Assembly: GCA_963722965.1 (NCBI GenBank)
Contig: CAVROX010000002.1
Span: forward strand, 1-64,000
Direction of reading: 5' to 3'
DNA length: 64,000 nucleotides
DNA from: DATLSM01 sp963722965
GTDB taxonomy: Bacteria > Actinomycetota > Thermoleophilia > Solirubrobacterales > 70-9
Of this stretch, positions 1-9,967 are shown piece by piece (position 1 is the stretch's first letter; each line of letters opens with the position of its first letter). The notes beneath the pieces are model-generated. The model ran no database searches. It saw only the letters and a program-made list of their open reading frames with translations, and was not told the DNA's origin. A program made the translations under genes and the position numbers.

Positions 1-1641
1 ACCCGCCGCAGCTCGCCACCGGCTCGCCGTCCTTGTCGCCACGGCGGCGCTGCTCGCCTGCGCCGTGCTCGCCGCCTCCGCCCGCGCCGGCAGCTACATC
101 GTCGCCCACTGCTCGCCGGGCCTCTACCCCGGCGCGCCCGATGCGAGATTCTCCGCCACCACCACGCACTACGCCTCCCATGAAGACTGCGGCCCCGAAG
201 CGCCGGGCCTGGAGATCACCCACCGCCTCGGCCCAGGGGAAACCGGCACCCTGCACGGCGCCTACGGCGCCTGGGTCTGGCAGGCCCCGCCTGGCACCTA
301 CATCACCGGCGGCACCGTCTACAGCCGCCTCGCCACAGAAGACGGCGGAGCACGGCTACCTCGTCGTCTCCCCCGATTCCGGGCAGAGCCTCGCCTTTCA
401 GACGGTCAACGACGACCGCGGCCACGAGCACGGGGATCCCCGGCCGGTGACTTGGCGCTACCTGGTGGCGCGGCTGGAATGCACCCAGCCAAACGAAGGC
501 GACCGCTGCGTCGGGACCGCCGCCGGCGCCCACACCTACGTAAAGCAGGTGCGGATCGAGCTCACCGACGTGGCGCCGCCGAGCCTTCAGATCGGCGGCT
601 CGATGCTGAGCGGCGCCGAACTGCGCGGCCCCCAGACGCTCGAAATCGGCGCCGCCGATCAGGGAGCGGGGCTGGCTGTCGGTGCAGATCGCGGTGAACG
701 GCTCGGAGCGGCCGGAGGGGACGACCTCTCCGCCGCCTGCAACCCGCTCCCCGGCTGGTTCACCTCGCGCCTTTCGCACCGTGCCCGCCGAGCTTCGCCA
801 AGACCTACGCCCTCAACACCGAAACGCCCGCCCTTCGCAAACGGCGCCAACTCGGTCTCGGTCTGCGTCTATGACTACGCGCAGAGCGGCACCCCCAACT
901 CCGCCTGCCAATCGCGCGAGGTTCTCGTCGAAAGCCTCTGCCCCGGCTCGGCGCTCGGCGGCGGGCTAGACGATCGGCGCCGGCTTCGCCGGCAAACGGC
1001 AAGAGCCTGCGCACCCTCTCCTTCGGCGAGCCGGGCGCTGATCCGCGGGCGGGTGCGCGACTCCGCCGGCAACCCGGTCGCCGGGGCGCAGGTCTGCGTG
1101 GCAGGCCCACGCCGAAGTGCCCGGCAGCCCCTACCGGCTGATCGGCACCGCGACGACGAACCAGAACGGCGGCTTCTCCTTCAAGCTGGCGCGCGGCCCC
1201 TCGCGGGCGATCCGGGTCGGCTACCGCTACGGCGCCTTTCAGACCACCGCCGACCTCGCCCTTCAGGTCCGCGCCGGCTCGACCCTCCGGCTCAGCCGCA
1301 GCGCGATCAGCGCCCGCGCCCACCGCCGCGTCTACTTCTCGGGGGCGATCCCCGGCCCCCGCAACGCCAGCCGGGTGGTGATCCTCAGCGGCACCGTGCC
1401 CGGCGCCAGGCGGCGCTTCCTGGTGCGCCGCGCCCGCACCGACGCGCTCGGCCGCTTCCGGGTCGGCTATGCCTTCTCGCCGGTGGGGCGGCCCACCAGG
1501 TTCGTCTTCTGGGCGCTCGTCCCCGAGCAGAACGGCTACCCCTATGTGGGGGCGCTCGCCCAGCCGCTACATCCGGGTGCGGCCGTAGGCCCGCCCTGCT
1601 TCGATCACGGTCCCGACCCCAAGGAGGAATCGCCCAGATGA
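1..1641 (+). pseudogene. Secreted surface protein with C-terminal carboxypeptidase-regulatory-like domain, 5'-partial and frameshifted
   Basis: The gene enters from the left edge. The first frame (from base 2) reads a signal peptide ending near ASARAGSY, followed by a Cys-containing extracellular domain. The reading frame must change at about 345, 680, 800-840, 960-1020 and 1110 to follow protein-like sequence, giving segments such as YLVVSPDSGQ, VRIELTDVAPP and VSVCVYDYAQ. The last part (about 1035-1641) resembles a carboxypeptidase regulatory-like domain (IRGRVRDSAGNPVAGAQV), which in other secreted proteins is a beta-sandwich repeat. The TGA at 1639-1641 overlaps the next gene's ATG, which suggests a translationally coupled pair. 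The function is unknown; a cell-surface or matrix role is inferred. The multiple indels match those seen elsewhere in the window, so this may be an intact gene with sequence errors. Confidence 0.55.
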
Positions 1642-2081
1642 AGATCAAGCCCCGCAGACCCTCACCGTCGATGATCGTCGCCCTGATCGCGCTGTTCGTG
1701 GCGCTGGGCGGCGAGGCGATCGCCTACGGCCTCGGCCGCGACAGCGTCCACTCCGTCGACATCGCCCCGGGCGCGGTGCGCGCCGCCAACCTGGGCCGGC
1801 TGCACCTGCGGCTCGGCAGGATCGTCGACACCGACGCCACGGCAGACGACGGGGTCTTCAACTACGCGACCGGCCACGCGGATTGCAGGCGCGGCGAACG
1901 GCTGATCTCGGGCGGCCTGCGGCTGCGCAGGAGCGACGGGGTCTTCCCCGGCCAGCACGTCTCGCTGGTCGAATCGGGCCCGGTGCCGAAGTTCCGCCAG
2001 TGGTTCGTGACGCTCAACTCCGACCTCGGCGGCGCGGCGCGCAAGGACTTCGTCGTCTTCGCCTACTGCCTGGCCGGGTAG
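1638..2081 (+). CDS. Small secreted or membrane-anchored hypothetical protein
   Basis: This is a 147-residue protein that starts at an ATG overlapping the upstream TGA, with a strong AAGGAGG site 10 bases upstream. Residues about 10-30 (MIVALIALFVALGGEAIAYG) form a signal peptide or single membrane helix of a kind common in Solirubrobacterales exported proteins. The rest is a mature domain with two cysteines (one in HADCRRG and one near the C terminus in FAYCLAG) that could form a disulphide. The family is not recognised with certainty. The position directly behind a surface protein suggests export and function in the same envelope context. Confidence 0.75.
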   Translation: MKIKPRRPSPSMIVALIALFVALGGEAIAYGLGRDSVHSVDIAPGAVRAANLGRLHLRLGRIVDTDATADDGVFNYATGHADCRRGERLISGGLRLRRSDGVFPGQHVSLVESGPVPKFRQWFVTLNSDLGGAARKDFVVFAYCLAG

Positions 2082-2087
2082 GAGAGC

Positions 2088-2872
2088 GTGGTGGGCTTCG
2101 ACTCGCTCGAAGACTTCTTCTTGGCTGGCGAGCGCACAGTCGACGGCCAGCTCGATTCCGGCTGGGCATCGGTGCCGGTGATCGGCAGGGAAGTCGAGGG
2201 AGCTGTGCTCGTTGCGCGCATGGAGTGCTTCGAGGCCCGCTCTTCCGGCCTGGACCCTGCCGAGACCCTCGCTTTTCTCAACAGCTTCTTCTCCCGGATG
2301 GACGCCTCGGCCCTGCGCGAGGGATATGCGATTGCAGCTGGCTGTCGCGGCGGGGAGCTGACGCTTCTCTTCGCGGCAGAGCTCGGCTCGGGCGATCCGT
2401 TCGGCGAAGCCCTCGCCGCCGCGCGGCAGATCTGTGAGTGGGAGGCGGCGGGGTTCGCCCCGCGTGTCGGCGTTGCGGCCGGGGAGCTGATCGTCGGCTA
2501 CGTGGGAACGCCACTTCGCTACGAAGCCTCGCTCCTGGGTCGGCCGTTGGCGGAGGCCGAGCGCTGTGCGGGGGTGGAGCCCAAGCTGAGGCACCCGGCA
2601 CCTATGCGACCGCGATCACCTTCCCGCAGGCGAACTGGGAGGACCGCCGTTTCACAGACGTGTTCGGACCCTACCGGTGGAGGGCGCCCGACGGGCACCT
2701 GGAAGAGTGGTGTTACCCGTGGGAGGAGGCAGCCCCTCGCGAGGTACGGACATCCGAGGAAGGATCGCTCATGGTGCGCCAAGCCGTCGCCCAGATGCCC
2801 GAGTTGGGCCATGGGCGGCCCGAGGAAGAAGTTCGTCCGGTTGTGCGGCGGTTGCGGCGGGGTGAGTGCTGA
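2088..2872 (+). CDS. Degenerate class III adenylate/guanylate cyclase-like protein, frameshifted
   Basis: It begins with GTG six bases after the previous stop. Residues about 40-165 follow the class III cyclase fold: ARMECFEAR where active enzymes have a metal-binding DIRGF-type strand, then LAFLNSFFSRM, then RVGVAAGELIVGYVGTP, matching the RIGVHTGEVVAGNVG segment of the family, then LLGRPLAEAERC. Near 2580 the good frame moves from the 2088 frame to the frame ending at 2872, which continues with ITFPQANWEDRRFTDVFGPYRW. The two aspartates that bind metal in active cyclases appear to be missing, so this may be a catalytically dead sensor domain. The frameshift may be a sequencing error. Confidence in the fold is moderate and in activity low. 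Confidence 0.5.
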
Positions 2873-3322
2873 TCGTAGAACTCGATCGCCATCGGATCTC
2901 CTCCTCTCGGACCGGGTCTGGCCCGGCGCGCAATCAAAAAACGACCGGGGGCGACGCTCGTTGCCTGCCCGCGCGTAGCCTTCGCGCGTAGAAGCTCCTC
3001 GCGCCACCTTCGAGACCGCTTCCCGCTTGGCTTCCGCGGGGCCTGTCTCTCCCGGTCGCTGGGCGCGAACCTAGCCCCTGGCGCCCGCTGGCACCAGGGG
3101 CGGTGTGCGCGCGATCCCGCAAACTACGCAGAAAGGGTTGCGTCTCCCGGTTCTTCGCCGTCCCAGTGCCAGGAGTAATTGATGAGGAAGACCGGCCTTG
3201 ACACTTTTCCGCGAAATCCAACCTTGACGAAGGATCCAACGAAACGATGCGCTTCGCGAAGGAGGCGACTGGCGTTTAGGACGGCGGGGGAGAGTTTTCG
3301 CCGCGGGAGCCTCAAGGGGGCA

Positions 3323-3646
3323 ATGGAGGCATGCTCAGAGCGAATCGGCTTCACGCGGCTGCTCGCCGTCCTGCGGGGGTGGCTCGACTGCGACCTCTGC
3401 GTGATGGTGCACCGCCCCGGGGCGGAGTTCAACGTGGGTTTCTGTGCCCGCCTGGAGCGCATCCGCAGCCCCGAGGCGGAGAGCGGGCCGGCGATCCTGG
3501 ACTTCGAGGGCGCCCGCGAGTTGAGCCTGGCGCCGGTTGAGGGAATCGCTCGCCTCCACACCGTGCGCGCCAGCAGGGGGACGGCGGAGTGGATCGAGAT
3601 CGCGCTCGCCTTCGGCATGGTGACGACCATCGAGCGGCTGCCCTAA
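3323..3646 (+). CDS. Hypothetical protein, 107 residues
   Basis: The ATG at 3323 is preferred because AAGGGGG lies 6-12 bases upstream and the sequence before it is poor in protein-like character. The product is a small globular protein with segments such as GWLDCDLCVMVHRPGAEFNVGF and a C terminus EIALAFGMVTTIERLP. No family is recognised. It ends at 3646 and abuts the stop of the sigma-like gene on the other strand at 3643, so the two genes are convergent with overlapping ends. About 450 bases upstream (2873-3322) hold nothing clear. Confidence 0.5.
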   Translation: MEACSERIGFTRLLAVLRGWLDCDLCVMVHRPGAEFNVGFCARLERIRSPEAESGPAILDFEGARELSLAPVEGIARLHTVRASRGTAEWIEIALAFGMVTTIERLP

Positions 3647-4242
3647 TCGTCCAGGTGGCGCCGCAACGCCGCGCGGCCCTCAGCGATGCAGCGGTTGACC
3701 TTGGTCCAGCTCCAGGCGTTCAGCTCGGCGATTTCCTTGTAGCTCAGCCCGGCGCCGAGCAGCAGCAGCGCCCGCCGCTCGTCGGGCTTCAGGGCGAGGA
3801 TCGCCGCCCGTCGGCACTCGGCCTCCTCGTGGCGCTCGGCCAGCGTGGCGGGCTCGCGGCCGACGGCGGCGATCAGTCCCCAGGGGTCGAGGTCCGAGTT
3901 AGGGCCGGCCATTTCCTGCACGGAGCGCTCGCGCCGAGCATCGGTGCGGCGGGAGATCGCCCAGGCGCAGTGCTTGATCGTCGTCATCAGATAGGGCAGG
4001 GCCGGCAGCCGCCCGTGGTAGCGCACCAGGAAGAGGGCGTAGGCGTCGTGCAGGGCGTCCTCGGCGTCGGCCGGCCGCTTGCTGTGCTTGGCCGCTTGGC
4101 GCTGTAGCAGCGATCCGTGAGAGGCGATCAGCTGCTCGAGCAGATCGGCGTTCTGGGCCCGCCGGGGGTTGCTGTCGTCAGGCTTCGCTCCGTGGGGCTG
4201 GGTGACCATGAGAGCGGCGACAAAGCACGCTCCGCGTGCCAC
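3643..4242 (-). CDS. Sigma-70-like (ECF-type) region 2/region 4 protein
   Basis: The 199-residue product has an N-terminal region 2-like helix set (ADLLEQLIASHGSLLQRQAAKHSKRPADAEDALHDAY, including the DAEDALHD motif used for core RNA polymerase binding in ECF factors). Its C-terminal region 4 helix-turn-helix reads LKPDERRALLLLGAGLSYKEIAELN, then WSWTKVNRCIAEGRAALRRHL. A more internal ATG at 4209 (MVTQPHGAKPDD) is an equally likely start. It sits 55 bases downstream of the relaxase stop on the same strand, so it is probably co-transcribed with the relaxase and may control element transfer genes. Orphan sigma-like proteins beside relaxases are plausible regulators. The promoter specificity is unknown. 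Confidence 0.75.
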   Translation of the reverse strand: MARGACFVAALMVTQPHGAKPDDSNPRRAQNADLLEQLIASHGSLLQRQAAKHSKRPADAEDALHDAYALFLVRYHGRLPALPYLMTTIKHCAWAISRRTDARRERSVQEMAGPNSDLDPWGLIAAVGREPATLAERHEEAECRRAAILALKPDERRALLLLGAGLSYKEIAELNAWSWTKVNRCIAEGRAALRRHLDD

Positions 4243-4297
4243 AATGAGCCGCTGGTCGCCAAGCCCGGCGGGGCGAGGGCCTCGCCCCCGGGGGCGC

Positions 4298-7155
4298 TCA
4301 GAGCGCCAGCTCGATCGAGTGGGCGAGCTCGTGGGTCAGCTCGGTATGCCCCAGCTCGCGCTGCACCTCGGCGAGGCGGTTGTGAGCGCGCTCATAGGCT
4401 GCCTGCTCGAAGCCGGAGCCAGGCTCGGCACCGAGCGCCTCTCGGCTGTCGGTGATCCCGTGCGCCTGGCGGTAGCGCTCGATCTCGGTCAGGCCGCGCT
4501 CCCAGCCCGCCCGCCCGCGCGGCTGCTCGGGACGCGGACCGATCGCCTCGCGGACGTAGGTGGGAGGGGAGACGCGGGCGGCGGCGATGGCCAGGCGACG
4601 GCGCTCGGCCAGCTCGGCCTCGACCAAAGGCTCGGAGCTGCTGGCGAGGAGCTCTGAGGTCGGCAGCTGGCGAAGCGGCGCGGCGCGGGCCTCATCAAGC
4701 GCGGAGAGCTGCGCGGTGGGGCGCTCCATCGAGCCGACCAGCTCGTCGAGCGGGTCGGGGCGTTCAGGCTCGCGCGGCGCGATCTCCAGGCGCGCCGGCT
4801 CCGGCGAGGCGACGGCGTAGATCCGGGTCTGCTCGACCGAGCGCGAGAGGGCCGTGTTGAACTCCTCTAGCGACATCGCCGCCTCGGCGGCGATGAAGGC
4901 GCGCTGCACGCTTTGGCCCTGGGCGACGTAGATCGTCCCCGCGTAGCCGTGTTGCAGGGCGGGGGCGCCGCTCTGCGGGTTGACCCGCTCCAGGTAGTCG
5001 CGGTCGAGGATGGCGCGGCGGCCGTCGGAGAAGCGCTCCAACTCGATGCGATCCTCGGCGTCGATCGCGGTGACGCGCCAACGCATCCGGTTGGCGACCC
5101 CGTGTGCGGTGGAGTTGACGCGGGTGAGCACCACGTCGCCGACCGCGAAAGGTTCTCCCGCCACCTCGATCTGACGCTCGCCAAGCGCGCCCGATGCGCG
5201 CAGCAGCTCCCGCGCCTGGGCGTTCAGCTCGGCCACGTCGGAGTTGCGCTTGGCGATCATGATCGCTTCGGTGCCGCCAGAGGACGCCCGCCACCAGTCG
5301 GCGACCATCGCCTCCCGGCGTGAGTCGGGGTCGGTCGCGATCACCACCCGCTCGCCCTCGCGGTATGTCTCGAAGGCCTCCGCGCCGCGCCCCTGGCGGA
5401 GGAGCTCGACGTTCTCGCGGTCAAGCGCGAGGCGCTGGCGGCGCACCTCGACCAGCTCGATCGGGTCGGTGCGCTCCGCGAGCGCCCGGAAGAGGCCGCC
5501 GGCTTCGAGCTCCGGGAGCTGGCGGTGGTCGCCGACCAAGACCAGCTTGCCCTCCGTGGCCTCGACGTGCTCGTGCAGGGCGGCGAGGGAGCGCGAGCCG
5601 ACCATCGCCGCCTCGTCGACGAGTAGCACGCCGCCGCGGGGCAGCGCCGTGATCCCGTCGGGGTTGGCGGCGCGATTCTCGAGCTCCACGATCAGCGCTG
5701 CGACGCTGACCGTGGGGATGCCGGCGGCCGCTTCCAGCTCGGCGGCGGCGGCGCGGGTGGGCGCGGCGCCGCGCACCCCGATGCCCGCCGCCGCCCAGCC
5801 CTCGGCTGCGCCGTTCAGCGCGTAGGTCTTGCCGGTGCCCGGGCGGCCCACGACGAGGGCGATGCCGTCGCCGTCGCTGAGCAGGCGGCGCACCATCTCG
5901 GCCTGGTCGGCGCCGATCGAGGCGCGGCGCTCGATTACCGCCGCGGCGATCTGCTCGGAGGCGCAGCTGCGGCCGGCGCCGCGCAGCGCCTCGGCGCTGC
6001 CGATCAGGCGCTCCTCGATCGCGAGGATCTCCGGCGTGGTGAAGCGCGGGCCGAACGGCCCCTCGGTGATCCGCACGACGTGCTCGGAGGCGAGGAAGGC
6101 GTCGGCGAGTTGCACGGCGCGGGCGGCGTCGACCCCCGCCGGCGAGCGTTCGCAGACCGCCTGGATCGCCTCGCGGCGGTCGAAGTGGGAGCGCTCGGCG
6201 GTGACCGCGCGGGCAAGTTCCTCGGGGACGGGCTCCCTTCCCGCTGGCTGTGCTGCCTCGCGTGCGATGCCGATGCACGGCAGCTCCGCGCCCAGCTCGC
6301 GCCCGCGCGCCCGCCAGCGTTCGTGCAGGTCCTCGGTGCCGACCCCGTACTCCTTGGCGCGGCGCGAGTCGAGCGCCGCCACCTGGGCTGCCTGCGGGGA
6401 GTCGAGGCCACGCTCGGCGAGGGCGCGCTCGATCTCGGCCCGCCGGCGGGAGAACTCACGCAGGACGTGGTCGGCGAAGCCCTCCAGCTCGGCGGCGCCG
6501 CGGCGGACCGGCTGCCAGTCGAGGCCCAGTTGGCGGGAGAGCTCCGCCCGCAGCTGGGCTTGGTAGAGGTAGCCGCCGGTCTTCGCCTGGCGGTAGAGGT
6601 GGGAGCCGTGCAGGGCCGAGTAGCGTCCGTCCGGCCCCTGGGCGAGGTTGGCCACGAGGACGTGGGTGTGGAGCTGGGGATCGCCGGCGCGCGAGGAGCG
6701 GTGGGGGAAGGCGGCGGCGATCAGACCGTTGGCGTGGGAGACCTCGGCGCCTCCGGCGCCGCGGCGCACGAAGGCCGCCTCGCACTCGACGTATCGAGGG
6801 CGGCAGCGACGGCGCGCTCGTGGCATTCGCGCACGGCGCGGCGGGTGGCCGGGTCGCCCAGCCCCCACAGCAGCGAGACCGACTTGGGCGCGGAGAAGGT
6901 GAGGTCGAAGCCGGGGATGCGCCGGCCACCGCGCAGGGAGACCAGCGGCTCGCCGCTTGCCGGGTGCTCGGCGGCAAGGATGCGGCGCAGCTGCGCAGCC
7001 TCTACCTCCCCGGAGAGCCCCAGCTTCTCGCAGCCAGAGCCCATCCAGCGGCCCGGCGCCTCCCCCTCGCCGGCGTAGTAGTCCTCGATCCCGGAGGCGA
7101 CCGAATCGAGGTAGTAGGCCTCCTGACCGTGGCCGAGCTTTCCCAGCGTGAGCAC
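4298..7155 (-). CDS. MobF-family (TrwC/TraI-like) conjugative relaxase-helicase, frameshifted
   Basis: The protein nicks oriT and unwinds the transferred strand. The N-terminal relaxase domain starts best at GTG 7155 (VLTLGKLGHGQEAYYLDSV), with the catalytic tyrosine pair YY at about residues 13-14. It continues through GFDLTFSAPKSVSLLWG and the metal-binding motif PQLHTHVLVAN. The C-terminal SF1 helicase domain has Walker A GRPGTGKTYAL, Walker B VLLVDEAAM and the motif LVGDHRQLPELEAGG. Near 6800 one base is missing: the frame giving AVAAALD must shift to the frame giving YVECEAAFVRRG. Total length would be about 950 residues, normal for this family. It is the main evidence that the surrounding DNA belongs to a conjugative or mobilisable element. 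No coupling protein or type IV secretion gene is visible here. Confidence 0.9.
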
Positions 7156-7191
7156 ATCTGAGCTGTCGATCCGGCGGCGGTTTCGCGCCAG

Positions 7192-7385
7192 GCGCACTTG
7201 CAAGTGCAAGTGTGTGAGCGGGGGAGGCGGTGGCGTTGGAGGGCGGCTGGGGGGACACCGGGAGGGGTGGTCTGGAAGAGGCTGGGGGTTGCTGGGGGCG
7301 TGGCGGGAGTCGGGGTGGTGGTGAGGGAGAGAGGTAGGGGTGGAGGGGTAGGTGGGGGGTTGGAGAGGCTGAGGAGGTCCCGGAA
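7192..7385. promoter_or_regulatory. Palindrome and G-rich tract upstream of relaxase (candidate oriT or operator)
   Basis: Directly upstream of the relaxase start lies the perfect palindrome CACTTGCAAGTG (7195-7206), followed by a repeat of its right arm, CAAGTG (7207-7212). It is followed by about 165 bases (7217-7385) in which the plus strand is extremely G-rich, with many runs of three to six G and few C. Relaxase nick regions commonly combine short inverted repeats with strand-asymmetric DNA next to the relaxase gene, so this is the best oriT candidate in the window. It could instead be only the relaxase operator and leader. Confidence 0.4.
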
Positions 7386-7524
7386 AGACCCAGGCCACGC
7401 CACGTGCGCCGCCGTCTCCCCCGCTCGGCTCGTTTCGGAAAGGGATGGTCCTTTCCGAATGGCTCCGGCATGGACATGAAGGCAATCTGCGGCCGGTCAG
7501 TCGGGGCGCGAGTACGATCGACCG

Positions 7525-8300
7525 ATGAGCTTCCGTCATGGAACTGTGCTGATCCTGGCGGTGCTCGCCGGGGCCGCGTTGGCAGGGGTCGCCGAGGGAC
7601 AGGGAAGCGGAACGGCTACCGGAGTGGGGACTGCGACGACCGGCACGGTGTCGCCTTCCCCGGAAACCCCGGGGACGACGAGCCCTCCAAGCAGCGAGCT
7701 CACCCACCCCCAGATTCAGCCAACCTCCGGCAGCGAGCTCACCGTCTTCACCCTGACCTTCACCCTGCGCGAGGCGCCGGGCCACGAAGGCGTGATGGCG
7801 ATCGAATACCGGGTCGGGATCAGCGCCCCGCCTGGCGAGCGGGAGCTCCTGCGCGGCAGCTCAGCCGCCGGCGATCGACAGCGGCACGGCTGGAGCGCTG
7901 GAACAGATCACGCTGGCGCCACCGGCTGGGGGTTGGTGCAAGGGCACCTATCGCGTGACCGTATATCTGCAGCGAGGCCCCTATTGCCCGCCGCCTGCCG
8001 AGGGCCAGCAACCGGTCCCCTGGCCCGGAGTTCGCGACGCAGGAGCTCGACACCGGTTCGGCCAGCTTCACGGTGGGGTCGAGCGGGTCCTTGGTTTCCG
8101 TGCCGAGACTCAGGGGACTGAAGCCGGCCACCGCCAACCGCCGCTTGAAGCGGCGAGATCTCAGGGTGCGCTACACCGCGCTCAGCAACCTATGCGCCGG
8201 CATTCCGCCCCACGGGCGGATCATCCTGCAGGAACCAGCGCCCGGCGCGGAGGTGCCGCGCGGCTCAAGGGTGCTGGTGCAGACCAGTTGCGGTGCCTGA
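7525..8300 (+). CDS. Secreted protein with C-terminal PASTA-like domain, frameshifted
   Basis: It starts at ATG 7525 with a signal peptide (VLILAVLAGAALAGVAEGQG), a Thr/Ser/Pro-rich linker, and a domain beginning LTVFTLTFTLREAPGHEG. The frame must shift near 7862 (to read ITLAPPAGGWCKGTYRVTVYLQRGPYC) and again near 8025 (to read FATQELDTGSASFTVGSSGSL). The last 65 residues (VPRLRGLKPATANRRLKRRDL ... ILQEPAPGAEVPRGSRVLVQTSC) resemble a PASTA fold, used by other proteins to bind peptidoglycan fragments. A wall-associated role is inferred. Confidence 0.6.
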
Positions 8301-8426
8301 GGCGCGGGTCGGCGGGGCCCTGGCATGCCACTATGCCGGGGGCCCGCAAGCCGGGTGCAAGACGGGGAGATCGGGGGTGCCGGGATTCCTGTCGGCTGTG
8401 GCGTGGCGGCGAGCAGCGGGGGGTGT

Positions 8427-8816
8427 TCAGAGCAAGCCCGGGACCAGCGCCTTGACTTGCGAGCGGTAGGAGGCCTCCTTGGCCGGGAAGTGCTCGCTCA
8501 TCAGCGCCTCCTCCTGGCCGAGCTTCAGCCAGAAGCCGAGCAGGACGAGCGGCAGCCCGATCAGTCCCCCAGCGTGCCAATCGCGATCGCGGTGCCGAGG
8601 AACATCGTCAGGATGGCGCTGTAGATCGCGTGGCGGACGTAGCGGCAGGGGCCGTGGCGAATCAGCTCGTGGTCCTCCTTGAAGGTGACCCTGCCGCTCC
8701 AGTTGCGCCCCAGGTGCCTTGGCCCAGATCGCCACGCGGCCACAAGACCACGCTGATCCCTGCCAATTGGCCGCCCGACCCCAGCGGAAGGACCATCGCC
8801 GTGAATACACCATCAA
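8427..8816 (-). pseudogene. Isoprenylcysteine carboxyl methyltransferase (ICMT)-like fragment
   Basis: Two overlapping frames together read LGRNWSGRVTFKEDHELI, GPCRYVRHAIYSAILTMFLG, then GLPLVLLGFWLKLGQEEALM. This is the C-terminal half of the ICMT/PEMT-type integral membrane methyltransferase family, including the RHPIY-like motif (here RHAIY) that contacts S-adenosylmethionine. The N-terminal membrane helices are missing or scrambled, and there are at least two frameshifts. The truncation lies just before the TIR-like gene, so it may mark an old insertion boundary. Function is probably lost. Confidence 0.55.
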
Positions 8817-8849
8817 GACATCAACCGCCCCTTGACACGGGCGTCCATC

Positions 8850-9875
8850 TCAGCTCTCGGCTCGCAGCGCTCGGGGCCGAAATCCTTGCCTCCGAAGAGT
8901 CGCGACGACGAAATCGACGAGGGAATGGCGCAGCATCGCGAGGTCGCCAAGGTCATATGCGATTTGGCGCCAATCCTTGATGTCAAACGGCGTTTGGTCG
9001 AGCTGCTGATTGAGGACAATGATCGACTTACTGAGGGCGTCGCCGTAGCCGAGCTCGAAGAGGACATTTGGATTTGTTGCCGTGATGTCCGCGATCAGTG
9101 CATCGGCCCTCTCGATGGCGGCCACGATCTGATCGGTGATCCTGCCCGTTTCGGTAATTTCATCGGCCCGCTCCCAGCGCAACCCCTCGAATTGACGCGA
9201 TACCTCTCGGCAGGCTTCATCGATCGCATCCTTCACCTCGCTCGACCAGGGAGCCTCGAACGGCATCAGGATGAAGATGTAGGGAGTCGTTGCGAGCGGA
9301 GCGGCCCAGTCCGGGGTTGGCGGTTCGGGACGTCGAGCCACGTAATCGTCGATCGTCTCGACTCCGCGGTAGGGACGAAGCCAACGGTTGAACCCCAGGT
9401 ACCACTGTCCGTTGTCATTGAGCCCGCCGGCGCCGGCGTTGATGCCCTCTACATAGGCGATCTCCAGGACACGCGCCAGCTCATCGTGGCCGAGCTGACG
9501 GCCCCAGATCTGGACTTCGTCCTCCTGGCTCAGTTTCACCTCCGCAACCTCGTCCGGCCCTGGCGTCGCATTGCTCTCGCGTTCGGTGGCGGCGCGCAGG
9601 AGCGCAAGGAAGTTCGCCAGGTCCGGGCCGGCAGCCTCAACCAAGCTGAGACCCGCGACCGTCAGCTTGACCTGCGACTGATCCGCATATCCATGGATCG
9701 GGATCACGATGGTCGCCGGCAGGCCGGCCAGGGCGGTCTCAAAGTCAACCGCATAGTCATGGTCGAGAACACTGTCTACGTGGGAACTCGTGGGCCAAGA
9801 CGCGCTCTCGCGAAAGCCTCGGTAGGCAATCTCGAGGAGACGGTGTTCGTTGCCTGAGAGCTCGGGGATCAGCAT
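8850..9875 (-). CDS. Winged-helix protein with C-terminal TIR-like/nucleoside deoxyribosyltransferase-like domain
   Basis: The 341-residue product has an N-terminal part (about 1-100) that looks like a winged-helix module ending in SQVKLTVAGLSLV. Residues about 199-290 carry the signature of the short TIR-like/NDT-like superfamily found in bacterial conflict systems: YIFILMPFEAPW, ERADEITETGRITDQI, then ADITATNPNVLFELGYGDAL with a conserved Glu (about 274), then SIIVLNQ. Related domains hydrolyse NAD or nucleotides. It is divergent from the Ymh-family gene with only about 30-90 bases between the starts, and both genes look less GC-rich than their neighbours, which suggests recent transfer. 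An antiphage or abortive-infection role is inferred. Confidence 0.7.
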   Translation of the reverse strand: MLIPELSGNEHRLLEIAYRGFRESASWPTSSHVDSVLDHDYAVDFETALAGLPATIVIPIHGYADQSQVKLTVAGLSLVEAAGPDLANFLALLRAATERESNATPGPDEVAEVKLSQEDEVQIWGRQLGHDELARVLEIAYVEGINAGAGGLNDNGQWYLGFNRWLRPYRGVETIDDYVARRPEPPTPDWAAPLATTPYIFILMPFEAPWSSEVKDAIDEACREVSRQFEGLRWERADEITETGRITDQIVAAIERADALIADITATNPNVLFELGYGDALSKSIIVLNQQLDQTPFDIKDWRQIAYDLGDLAMLRHSLVDFVVATLRRQGFRPRALRAES

Positions 9876-9967
9876 TCAGCATCCGAGGGGTTGAGAGACA
9901 ACCGGTGGATAGTCTGCCCAGCGGCGAAGTGCAACTGGCCTTCTCTCTATTTGCCGATCATAGATCG

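Noticed and set aside
33..2081. Single 682-codon frame joining the first two genes
   Set aside because: Its middle part is Arg/Pro-rich shadow sequence; signal peptide, ribosome site and ATGA overlap show a separate gene starting at 1638.
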